From the NCBI GenBank assembly GCA_026400555.1, contig JAPLOW010000211.1, positions 1 to 40,435 on the forward strand: a stretch of DNA of 40,435 nucleotides, given 5' to 3'. The notes under the pieces are model-generated. The model saw nothing but the letters and a program-made list of their open reading frames with translations, ran no database searches and was not told the origin of the DNA. This document shows positions 21,584 through 28,731 of this stretch, in pieces (positions within the stretch are counted from its first letter, which is position 1; every line of letters starts with the position of its first letter). The translations under genes and the position numbers were made by a program. The DNA is from Hyphomicrobiales bacterium (GTDB lineage: Bacteria; Pseudomonadota; Alphaproteobacteria; Rhizobiales; Beijerinckiaceae).

Positions 21584-22458
21584 TGGCGATGGTCCAGCGA
21601 CCGCTGGTGCAGGAACTGGTCGGCGGGCAGGTGCACATGCAGCACGGTCCGATCGATCTGGTGCTGCGCGCCTGGGGGGGCGAGAGCGAGGTCGAGGCGG
21701 CCTACCGCGCCGCCGCCATCCGCTTCCAGACCATTCTGGATGAACTCGTCTCAGAATTGCCGGAGCTGCGCACGCCGATGACGGCGCGGCCTGACGTATC
21801 GCTGCCGACCGCGCGGCGGATGTGCGCGGCCTGTGCACCGTTCGAGGGATTTTTCATCACGCCCATGGCGGCCGTGGCGGGCGCGGTCGCCGACGAAATG
21901 CTGGCGGCGATGCTGGGGGCGGCCCGGCTGCGCCGCGCTTTTGTCAATGACGGCGGCGATGTCGCCGTCCATATGAGCCCGGGAGAGAGCCTAACGGTGG
22001 GCGTGGTCGGCGATTTTTCGCGCTCCACCATTCCGGTCGAGAGCGCAGAGCTGTTCCTCAACGCAGAGATGCCGGTGCGCGGCATCGCCACGTCCGGCGC
22101 GCAGGGCCGGTCCTTCTCGCTTGGAATTGCCGACTCGGTGACGGTCCTGGCCGGAACCGCGGCAGCAGCGGATGCGGCGGCAAGCCTTGTCGCGAATGCC
22201 GTCAATCTCGACCACCCGCGCGTGGTGCGCCGGCCCGCGCGTGACCTCGATCCCGACAGCGATCTCGGCGACCGCCTTGTGACGGTGCTGGTTCCGCCGC
22301 TATCCGCTGCGGAGATCGACCTTGCGCTCGACAAGGGCGTGGCGCTCGCGCGCAGCTTCCGCGATCGCGGTCTGATCGTGGATGCGGCCCTCACGCTTCA
22401 GGGCCGGACGACGACCCTCGACACTTATCTCCAGACCCGTGCAGGAACCGCAAAATGA
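21583..22458 (+). CDS. UPF0280 family protein (ApbE-like fold)
   Basis: This 291-residue protein belongs to UPF0280, a family placed in the ApbE-like (FAD:protein FMN transferase) structural superfamily but of unknown function. Conserved-looking parts are the N-terminal QHGPIDLVLRAWGGESEVEAAYRAA, FITPMAAVAGAVADEMLAAM and RRAFVNDGGDVAVHMSPGE, the last recalling the N-x-G-G-D motif of ApbE enzymes. It overlaps MarR (TGATG) and DUF1185 (ATGA), so all three are translationally coupled to the reductase. It could modify or load a flavin cofactor for the reductive step, or bind a related phosphate compound; neither is shown by the sequence. Confidence 0.85.
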   Translation: MAMVQRPLVQELVGGQVHMQHGPIDLVLRAWGGESEVEAAYRAAAIRFQTILDELVSELPELRTPMTARPDVSLPTARRMCAACAPFEGFFITPMAAVAGAVADEMLAAMLGAARLRRAFVNDGGDVAVHMSPGESLTVGVVGDFSRSTIPVESAELFLNAEMPVRGIATSGAQGRSFSLGIADSVTVLAGTAAAADAAASLVANAVNLDHPRVVRRPARDLDPDSDLGDRLVTVLVPPLSAAEIDLALDKGVALARSFRDRGLIVDAALTLQGRTTTLDTYLQTRAGTAK

Positions 22459-23036
22459 CCATCAGGCTGCGCAAGCTCGTCACCTGTGTCGAAGACATCC
22501 GCCATGATTGCGGGCCGGACCTCGCTACGCCGGTGCGCAAGGGCTGGGTCGCGGCCGTGATCCAGAATCCGTTCGCCGGACGCTATGAGCCGGACTTGCA
22601 ATGGTTCATGGATGAGCTCAAGCCACTCGGGCTCGAATGCTCGACGCGGCTTTGCGCCGCCATAGGCATCAAGCCGGCGGAGGTCGAGGCCTATGGCAAG
22701 GGCTCGATCGTGGGCGTGAACGGCGAAGTGGAGCACGGCGCGCTCTGGCATGTTCCCGGTGGCTACGCGATGCGTGAACTGATCGGTCAGGCGCTGGCCA
22801 TCGTGCCGTCCGCCGCCAAGGTCGCGGCGATGGGGACGGGGATCGACCTGCCGATCCATCACAAGGATGCGGCCTATGTGCGCTCGCATTTCGATGCGAT
22901 CACCTGCGTGGTGCCGGATGCGCCACGGCCCGACGAGATCCTGTTCGCGCTGTGCATGTCGACCGGCGGCCGGCCCCACGCGCGCATGGGCGGCCTGGCC
23001 GCGAGCGCGATCAGCAAGTGGGATGGCCAGCGATAA
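22455..23036 (+). CDS. DUF1185 'amino acid synthesis' family protein
   Basis: This 193-residue protein belongs to the DUF1185 family, annotated as 'amino acid synthesis' without a proven reaction. It opens with IRKLVTCVEDIRHDCGPDLA, followed by KGWVAAVIQNPFAGRYEPDL and GKGSIVGVNGEVEHGALWHV. It has no signal peptide or membrane span, so it is cytoplasmic. It overlaps UPF0280 by four bases and ends the second block of the cluster; the next gene is separated by about 110 bases. Members of this family commonly sit near amide or N-heterocycle genes, so a role in handling a ring-opening product is possible. Confidence 0.85.
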   Translation: MTIRLRKLVTCVEDIRHDCGPDLATPVRKGWVAAVIQNPFAGRYEPDLQWFMDELKPLGLECSTRLCAAIGIKPAEVEAYGKGSIVGVNGEVEHGALWHVPGGYAMRELIGQALAIVPSAAKVAAMGTGIDLPIHHKDAAYVRSHFDAITCVVPDAPRPDEILFALCMSTGGRPHARMGGLAASAISKWDGQR

Positions 23037-23148
23037 ACGAGCGCTTAACCACCTTCGTTAGCCATCGCCTTACACCTTTCATTCAGGATAAGCGGAAGGT
23101 TCGGGGCAGAAGCGCCGGACCACGTATCGTGTCCGGGTGTCTGCGTTC

Positions 23149-23961
23149 ATGGCGATCTTCCGTCGGTTTGTGCTGATCTTTCTTGCAGGGTTTGGTCTTC
23201 TTGTTTCGCTCGGCCAGTCCGGCCATGCCCAAGACAATGCTCAAAATCCCTGGCAGATGACCGTCGGCGCCGGCGTCCGGATGCAGCCCACCTATGCCGG
23301 CGCGGACCGCTTTTCGATCGCCTTTCGCCCGATCATCAGTTTCGGCCGGGCCGGCGCCGTGCGCTGGTGGTCGGCGGAGGATGACGCGATCAGCTTCGGG
23401 CTCGTGAACGGCGACAACTGGCGCGCCGGGGCCGGAGCGGCTGTGGTGATGCCGCGCTCCGGCAAGGACCAGCGCCGCCTCAACGGCCTCGACAAGGTGC
23501 CGTTCGGCGTCGAGATCGGTGGATTCGGGGAGTATTATCCGACACACTGGCTGCGCGCCCGCGCCGACCTGCGGCAGGCCGTGCGCGGTCACCAGGGCCT
23601 CGTCAGCGAATTGAAGCTTGATGCCTTCACGGACCCGAACGCGGTCTGGTCGTTCGGCGCCGGGCCGCGCCTCACCATCGTCAACACACGCTACGTTAAC
23701 AGCTATTATTCGGTCAGCCCGGCGGAAGCGGCTGCATCCGGCTATCCGGTCTATCGCGGCAAGGGCGGCATCCACAGCGTCGGGGCCCTCGCGCAAGCTA
23801 CGTATCGCTGGACGCCGGCGGTCAAGTCCACTGCCTATGTCAAGTACGACTACCTGACGGGCGGGGCATCGCGGGCGCCGATCGTGGTCAGCCCGCTGGG
23901 CTCGCGGCACCAGCTCGAACTTGGCTTCTCGACGTCCTGGTCCTTCGACCTCAGTCGCTGA
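23149..23961 (+). CDS. MipA/OmpV-family outer-membrane protein
   Basis: This 270-residue protein starts with a signal peptide (AIFRRFVLIFLAGFGLLVSL, cut near GHAQD). The mature part has alternating beta-strand patterns typical of the MipA/OmpV family: WQMTVGAGVRMQPTYAGADRF, VPFGVEIGGFGEYYPT, VWSFGAGPRLTIVNTRYVNSYYSV and the C-terminal HQLELGFSTSWSF. Relatives are outer-membrane beta-barrels, some acting as scaffolds for murein enzymes. The ATG at 23149 is preferred; a GTG at 23137 lies four codons earlier and overlaps a small inverted repeat (CCGGAC 23115-23120, GTCCGG 23131-23136) that could be a hairpin. It ends about ten bases inside the convergent amidase gene. Confidence 0.82.
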   Translation: MAIFRRFVLIFLAGFGLLVSLGQSGHAQDNAQNPWQMTVGAGVRMQPTYAGADRFSIAFRPIISFGRAGAVRWWSAEDDAISFGLVNGDNWRAGAGAAVVMPRSGKDQRRLNGLDKVPFGVEIGGFGEYYPTHWLRARADLRQAVRGHQGLVSELKLDAFTDPNAVWSFGAGPRLTIVNTRYVNSYYSVSPAEAAASGYPVYRGKGGIHSVGALAQATYRWTPAVKSTAYVKYDYLTGGASRAPIVVSPLGSRHQLELGFSTSWSFDLSR

Positions 23962-25357
23962 GATGGGCATAGCCCACGGCGCTCTCGAGCGCGCGGGCTG
24001 ACTTCATCACCAACTGGTCCTTGCGCGCCGGCCCGACGATCTGAAGGCCGACCGGCAGACCTGATGCCGTCTTGCCGACCGGCACCGACGCAGCTGGCTG
24101 CCCCGTGAGATTGAACGGGTAGGTGTAGGGCGACCAGTTCACCCAATCATTGCCGAAGCTGCCATCGGCCGGCGTGTCGCGCCCGGCCTCGATGGCAGGG
24201 ACAGGCATGGTCGGGGTGAGGAGCAGGTCGTAGCGCTCATGGTAGCGGCGCATGGCCTCGGCGATGACCGCCCTGGTCTGGAACGCGGCCACTAGCGTCG
24301 CAGCGCTGTGATCCTGCCCTGCGAGGCCGGCCGCGACAAAGCCCGGATCCTGTTCAGGCCTGCGTCGTTCGGGCAGACCACCCAGCAGGGCTGCGGCACC
24401 GGCCTGCCACATCACATCGGCTGCGCGGCGGGCATCCTCAAAGGTAAAGCCGGGATCGGCCGCCTCGACATTGGCGCCAAGCAGTTCGAAGCGGCGCGCG
24501 GCGGCGGCGCAGATGCCTTCAACCTCGGGGTCCAGCCCCTCGACGAAGCCAAGGTGCGGTGACCAGCCGATCCTGAGGCCGGCGACCCCGTCCTCCAGCG
24601 CGACGCGAAAATCAGGCGGCGTGGTGTTCCACGCCAACATGTCGCGCTCGTCCGGTTGGGCCATGGCGTTGAGCATGAAGGCGGCGTCGCTGACGTTGCG
24701 CGCCATCGGGCCGAGATGCGCCAGAATGCCGAACGGGGAGGCGGGATAGGCAGGGACGCGGCCAAAGCTGGGCTTGAGGCCAAAGACGCCGGAAAAACTC
24801 GACGGAATACGAACCGAGCCGAGCCCGTCCGTCCCGAGGTGCAGGTGCCCGATGCCGAGCGCGGCCAGAACCGCTGCGCCGGCAGATGAGCCGCCCGTCG
24901 TGCGCGACGGATCGTGCGGGTTGCGGGTGATGCCGGTCAGCGGGCTGTCGCCGACGCCTTTCCAGCCGAACTCCGGCATCGTGGTCTGGCACAGCACCAC
25001 CATTCCGGCGCGCTCCAGGCTGGCCACGACCGGGCTGTCGAAGGTCATGGGAACGGGCGCCGACAGATTCGAGCCGCGCTGCATCGGCCAGCCGTTCTTC
25101 ATCACATTCGACTTGATGCTGCCGACCACGCCGTCGAGCTGGCCGCAGGGTTCGCCACGTACCCAGCGCGCCTCCGAGGCGCGGGCGGCGACGAAGGCCG
25201 CGTCGCGATCCTCATAAGAGACGGGGTTCAGCATAGCGGCAATCGCGTCGAGCCGCCGGTAGGCGTCGGTCAGGATCTCCACCGGCGACACCGTCTTGCG
25301 GCGATAGGCTGTCAGGAGTGCGGCGACGCCCGAGCGATGATCAAAGGTGTCCGTCAT
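23951..25357 (-). CDS. Amidase signature family hydrolase
   Basis: This 468-residue amidase has the Ser-cisSer-Lys system of the family: the Lys in DGVVGSIKSNVMKNGW (about residues 74-89) and the Ser residues in TTGGSSAGAAVLAALGIG, followed by GTDGLGSVRIPSSFSGVFGLKPSFGRVPAY. Relatives usually have GTDGGGSIR, so the second Gly replaced by Leu is a small oddity. The C-terminal PYTYPFNLTGQPAASVPVG and GLPVGLQIVGP are standard. Its ATG overlaps the glpD stop (ATGA), so it is co-translated with glpD. Its tail overlaps the MipA gene by about ten bases. It might hydrolyse an open-chain amide from the nearby cluster, but the operon partner gives no support for that. Confidence 0.9.
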   Translation of the reverse strand: MTDTFDHRSGVAALLTAYRRKTVSPVEILTDAYRRLDAIAAMLNPVSYEDRDAAFVAARASEARWVRGEPCGQLDGVVGSIKSNVMKNGWPMQRGSNLSAPVPMTFDSPVVASLERAGMVVLCQTTMPEFGWKGVGDSPLTGITRNPHDPSRTTGGSSAGAAVLAALGIGHLHLGTDGLGSVRIPSSFSGVFGLKPSFGRVPAYPASPFGILAHLGPMARNVSDAAFMLNAMAQPDERDMLAWNTTPPDFRVALEDGVAGLRIGWSPHLGFVEGLDPEVEGICAAAARRFELLGANVEAADPGFTFEDARRAADVMWQAGAAALLGGLPERRRPEQDPGFVAAGLAGQDHSAATLVAAFQTRAVIAEAMRRYHERYDLLLTPTMPVPAIEAGRDTPADGSFGNDWVNWSPYTYPFNLTGQPAASVPVGKTASGLPVGLQIVGPARKDQLVMKSARALESAVGYAHLSD

Positions 25358-26862
25358 GACAGTGTCCTCATAAAGTCGGCCACCTGACGCTGCTGCTCTG
25401 CAGTGAGATGCAAGCCGAGCTTGGAGCGTCGCAAGAGCACATCATCGGCTTCGATGGCCCATTCATGGCTGATCAGGTGGCGGATTTCGGCCTCGCTGAG
25501 GCCTCCGCCAAAATCTGTGCCAAGATCGGCGCGCGTGGCCGCCTGGCCAAGAATGGCACGGGCCTCATGGCCATAGGCACGGGCAAGGCGCAGGGCGTCC
25601 CTCTCCGACAGGAACGGGTGCGTGGTCTGCAGTTCACGCGCGAGGCTCTCGGTCCCTCCGCGGGCAAAGTTACCGCCGGGCAGCGGCTCCAGTGCAGTCC
25701 ACCCGGCCTTGCGCGCGCCGGCATGGGGTAGGTGCGGCTCCAGGCGTTCGAGCGCCTCCTCGGCGAGGCGGCGGTAGGTGGTGATCTTGCCACCGAAGAT
25801 CGAGAGCAGGGGCGGCGCGCCGTCATGCGCCTCCATCTCGAAGACGTAATCGCGGGTTGCGGCCTTGGCCTCGCTGGCGCCGTCATCATAGAGCGGCCGC
25901 ACGCCGGAATAGGTCCAGACAACATGCTGCGGCAGGACGGGCTGGGCGAAGTATTCGCTCGCCGCCGCGCAGAGGTAGTCGATCTCGCCCTGCGTGATGG
26001 CAACCTTGGCCGGATCGCCGTGATAGTCCTGATCGGTTGTGCCGATCAGGGTGAAATCCTGTTCATAGGGGATGGCAAAGATGATCCGGCCATCGGCGTT
26101 CTGGAAAATGTAGGCGCGGTCGTGGTCGAAGATGCGCGGCACGATGATGTGCGAGCCCTGCACCTGCCGTACCCGCGCCGTCGAGTTCGACCGCAAGGCG
26201 CCGCTCAACACCTCCGCCACCCAGGGCCCGGCTGCATTGACGAGCGCCCTTGCAGCCACGGTCTCTAATGCCCCCGTGCGCATGTCCTGCGTTGTCAACT
26301 GCCAAAGGCCGTTCTCGCGTGTCGCGGAGGTGACCTTCGTGCGGGTCCGGATCACGGCACCGCGTGCCGCCGCATCGCGCGCATTGAGCGCGACCAGCCT
26401 GGCGTCGTCGACCCAGCAATCGGAGTATTCGAAGCCTTTCGCGAACAGGCCCGGCTTCAGCGGCTTGCCTGCGGCATCGCTGCCCAGATCCAGTGTCGTC
26501 GTCGCAGGAAGCAGTTTCCGGCCGCCGATATGGTCATACAGGAACAGGCCGAGGCGCAGAAGCCAGGCCTGGCGTAGGCCTTTGTGGTGCGGCAGCACGA
26601 AGCGCAGCGGGCGGATAATGTGCGGCGCGATGGCCCAGAGCCGTTCACGCTCGATCAACGCCTCGCGCACGAGGCGGAACTCGTAGTATTCGAGATAGCG
26701 CAGGCCGCCATGGATGAGCTTGGTGGACCACGACGACGTACCGCTGGCCAGGTCGTTCATTTCGCTGAGGTGAACGCTGAGCCCCCGTCCCGCAGCATCC
26801 CGGGCGATTCCGCAGCCGTTGATGCCGCCACCGATGATGGCAAGGTCATAGGTCATCGGCAT
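25354..26862 (-). CDS. glpD: Aerobic glycerol-3-phosphate dehydrogenase
   Basis: This 502-residue membrane-associated flavoenzyme oxidises glycerol-3-phosphate to dihydroxyacetone phosphate and passes electrons to quinone. The N-terminal FAD fold is DLAIIGGGINGCGIARDAAGRG, then ASGTSSWSTKLIHGGLRYLEYYEF (about 40-63), both hallmark GlpD segments. ALVNAAGPWV, GTTDQDYHGDP and the C-terminal SIFGGKITTYRRLAE also match. The ATG at 26862 is chosen because AGGA lies seven bases upstream; the open frame extends to 26901 without a better site. It overlaps the amidase start. No glpK, glpF or glpR is beside it, so the usual glycerol operon is not preserved here. Confidence 0.94.
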   Translation of the reverse strand: MPMTYDLAIIGGGINGCGIARDAAGRGLSVHLSEMNDLASGTSSWSTKLIHGGLRYLEYYEFRLVREALIERERLWAIAPHIIRPLRFVLPHHKGLRQAWLLRLGLFLYDHIGGRKLLPATTTLDLGSDAAGKPLKPGLFAKGFEYSDCWVDDARLVALNARDAAARGAVIRTRTKVTSATRENGLWQLTTQDMRTGALETVAARALVNAAGPWVAEVLSGALRSNSTARVRQVQGSHIIVPRIFDHDRAYIFQNADGRIIFAIPYEQDFTLIGTTDQDYHGDPAKVAITQGEIDYLCAAASEYFAQPVLPQHVVWTYSGVRPLYDDGASEAKAATRDYVFEMEAHDGAPPLLSIFGGKITTYRRLAEEALERLEPHLPHAGARKAGWTALEPLPGGNFARGGTESLARELQTTHPFLSERDALRLARAYGHEARAILGQAATRADLGTDFGGGLSEAEIRHLISHEWAIEADDVLLRRSKLGLHLTAEQQRQVADFMRTLS

Positions 26863-26940
26863 TCTGTTGTCCTGATCCCGTCGAAACGCACAGCACCGCA
26901 TTCATGACGCCGGAATCGGTCCGCGGCAACCGCGAAGCTG

Positions 26941-26969
26941 TTGAATTGGCACGACGGGCGCTCTAAAGT
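26941..26969 (+). promoter_or_regulatory. Candidate sigma-70-type promoter for the DUF2147 gene
   Basis: TTGAAT at 26941-26946 and TAAAGT at 26964-26969 are 17 bases apart, the standard spacing for a housekeeping promoter. They lie 54 bases before the start of the secreted protein gene, in the gap diverging from glpD. Match quality is moderate and was judged by eye. Confidence 0.4.
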
Positions 26970-26986
26970 TCATATGTAAACAACAA

Positions 26987-27007
26987 GCGGCCCACAAACA
27001 GGGCCGC
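26987..27007 (+). promoter_or_regulatory. Stem-loop in the DUF2147 leader
   Basis: GCGGCCC (26987-26993) and GGGCCGC (27001-27007) form a perfect seven-base-pair, all-GC stem around a seven-base A-rich loop (ACAAACA). It ends three bases before the GGAGG ribosome site at 27011-27015, so it would sit in the 5' leader and could affect translation or message stability. Confidence 0.5.
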
Positions 27008-27022
27008 GTCGGAGGACGCTTG

Positions 27023-27391
27023 ATGAAGACTGTCTGTTTCGTTGCGGTTGCCTTGGCTCTCAGTGCAATGCCTGCCCTCGCGGATCCGACCGGCGTGTGG
27101 CTGCGCGAGAATGGCGAGTCGCGGGTGCGCTTCACCAAATGCGGGGACGCGCTGTGCGGCTCAATCTCGTGGCTGAAGGATCCTGCCACATCAAAGGGCA
27201 AGGTCGGACAGCGCGTGTTCCATGAGATGAAACCGAACGGCGCGAACTCCTGGGCCGGACAGGCCTTCAATCCGGAGGACGGCCGGACCTATTCGGGCAA
27301 AATGAGTCTGTCGGGCGATGCCCTGACCACCGCCGGCTGCGTGGCCGGCGGATTTATCTGCCGCTCTGTCAACTGGACGCGGTCCAACTGA
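27023..27391 (+). CDS. DUF2147 family secreted protein
   Basis: This 122-residue protein has a signal peptide (KTVCFVAVALALSAMPALA, cut before DPTG) and a DUF2147 domain: DPTGVWLRENGESRVRFTKCGDALCGSISWLKD, then EDGRTYSGKMSLSGDALTTAGCVAGGFICRSVNW. Four cysteines remain in the mature part, in two pairs that may form disulfides. The ATG at 27023 follows a strong GGAGG with eight-base spacing; a TTG just before it in frame is not needed. It is a single gene between divergent glpD and convergent GST. DUF2147 proteins are periplasmic or secreted and their function is not established. Confidence 0.88.
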   Translation: MKTVCFVAVALALSAMPALADPTGVWLRENGESRVRFTKCGDALCGSISWLKDPATSKGKVGQRVFHEMKPNGANSWAGQAFNPEDGRTYSGKMSLSGDALTTAGCVAGGFICRSVNWTRSN

Positions 27392-27457
27392 CATGCATGT
27401 CTGCGGACTGCGCCGTGCCCCGCCGACCTGGCGCAGGCGCGGCGCGGGTGTCCCGGC

Positions 27458-28165
27458 TCAGCGCGCGGTCTGCCCGAACAGGACAGCCCGGACGGCAGGA
27501 TCCTGCATGTTCGAGGTGTTGCGCAGTTCGCCCGCGACTGCGAGGCCGCGCTGCACTGCGGGACGCGCCAAAAGCGTGTCGAGCCAACGCTGCACATGGG
27601 GGAAGTCCGTAATCGTCTGGCCTTGCCGCTCCCACAATTTGGCCCAACCGACGACGGCCATGTCGGCGATCGAATAGTCGCCGGCCACGAACGCGTAATC
27701 TGCGAGACGCCTGTTCAGGACGCCGTAGAGCCGGTTGGTCTCCTTGACGTATCGGTCGATCGCGTAGGGGATCTTCTCCGGCGCGTAGTGAGTGAAGTGG
27801 TGGTTCTGTCCAAGCATGGGGCCGAAGCCACCCATCTGCCACATCAGCCACTCTTCGACCTGGACGCGCTTTCTTTCGTCGCTCGGATAGAACTTCCCGG
27901 TCTTGCGCCCGAGATATTGCAGGATGGCGCCTGACTCGAAGACGGAAATCGGCTGCCCACCCGGACCATCGGGATCAATGATCGCCGGCATGCGGTTGTT
28001 GGGCGAGAAGGCAAGGAATTCGGGTTTGAACTGGTCACCCTTGGAGATGTTCACCGGGATGACGTTGTAGGGCAGCTCCATCTCCTCAAGCGCAATGGAA
28101 ATCTTCCATCCGTTCGGTGTTGGCCAGTAGTAGAGGTCGATCGGGGTGTTTGGGGCGACTGCCAT
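27458..28165 (-). CDS. Glutathione S-transferase family protein (nu-class/YfcG-like)
   Basis: This 235-residue protein has the thioredoxin-like N-terminal domain followed by the all-helical domain of glutathione transferases. IDLYYWPTPNGWKISIALEEMELPYNV and PNNRMPAIIDPDGPGGQPISVFESGAILQYLGRKTGKFYP match the nu class (YfcG/YghU), in which a Thr/Asn pair rather than Tyr sits at the active site; the TPNGWK segment fits. The C-terminal domain contains FGPMLGQNHHFTHYAPEKIPYAIDRY and YSIADMAVVGW. The ATG at 28165 has GGAGAG before it. It probably acts as a glutathione-dependent disulfide reductase or transferase in the cytoplasm. Confidence 0.92.
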   Translation of the reverse strand: MAVAPNTPIDLYYWPTPNGWKISIALEEMELPYNVIPVNISKGDQFKPEFLAFSPNNRMPAIIDPDGPGGQPISVFESGAILQYLGRKTGKFYPSDERKRVQVEEWLMWQMGGFGPMLGQNHHFTHYAPEKIPYAIDRYVKETNRLYGVLNRRLADYAFVAGDYSIADMAVVGWAKLWERQGQTITDFPHVQRWLDTLLARPAVQRGLAVAGELRNTSNMQDPAVRAVLFGQTAR

Positions 28166-28302
28166 GATGCTCTCCATGAGGGGATCGCCAGAAGCTAATC
28201 ATGACGGCGGCTTTTTGCGACGGCCCAAATGCGTGGGGCAGACGTGAAATCGACGCAAACGGTTCAGTTGCAATTCACATCCCTGCGATTACACCTTTCT
28301 CT

Positions 28303-28319
28303 TGTGGGAATTCTCCACA
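28303..28319. promoter_or_regulatory. Small palindrome upstream of the Ala/Pro-rich protein gene
   Basis: TGTGG (28303-28307) and CCACA (28315-28319) flank GAATTCT in the 209-base gap between the divergent GST and secreted-protein genes. It could be an operator, but it is short and may be chance. Nothing else distinct was seen in the gap. Confidence 0.2.
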
Positions 28320-28374
28320 TCCGGCCAGGGGTTGAGACGTGTGCCGGCACAAGACATCGGGAAGGATTGTCGAC

Positions 28375-28719
28375 ATGAAACTTCGTCTTGCCATTCTGGC
28401 TGCAGGCCTCGCCTTCGGCGCAAGCGGCGCCATCGCACAGACCGCGCAGCCGGCTCCGGCCAACCCGTTGCAGCCGCGCGTCGTACGCCCGGCGCCCGCT
28501 GCGCCGGCACAGGCTACGCCGGCACCCGCAGCGCCTGCCCAGGCCGCGCCCGCGAAGCCGGCCCGCCAGCGCTCCGCGGCGCAGCTCGCCAATGACGACC
28601 GCATGCGCAAGTGCGGCGCCGAATGGCGCGCCAACAAGGCCGCTCTGACCGCGCAGGGCCAGACCTGGCGCAAGTTCAACGTCGACTGCCGCGCCCGCTT
28701 GAAGGCCGCCGGGCAGTAA
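28375..28719 (+). CDS. Small secreted Ala/Pro-rich protein with a conserved cysteine-containing tail
   Basis: This 114-residue protein begins with a signal peptide (KLRLAILAAGLAFGASGAIA, cut near AQT). A low-complexity linker of about 45 residues with repeated PAPAAPAQA-like units follows. The tail starting QRSAAQLANDDRMRKCGAEW and ending WRKFNVDCRARLKAAGQ has two cysteines about 26 residues apart and resembles the short PsiF-like tails of many Rhizobiales hypothetical proteins. The ATG at 28375 is chosen because the signal peptide starts there; an upstream ATG at 28339 adds atypical residues. Function is unknown; a periplasmic role, with the Ala/Pro stretch as a spacer, is likely. Confidence 0.75.
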   Translation: MKLRLAILAAGLAFGASGAIAQTAQPAPANPLQPRVVRPAPAAPAQATPAPAAPAQAAPAKPARQRSAAQLANDDRMRKCGAEWRANKAALTAQGQTWRKFNVDCRARLKAAGQ

Positions 28720-28731
28720 TCAGGCCGTCGT

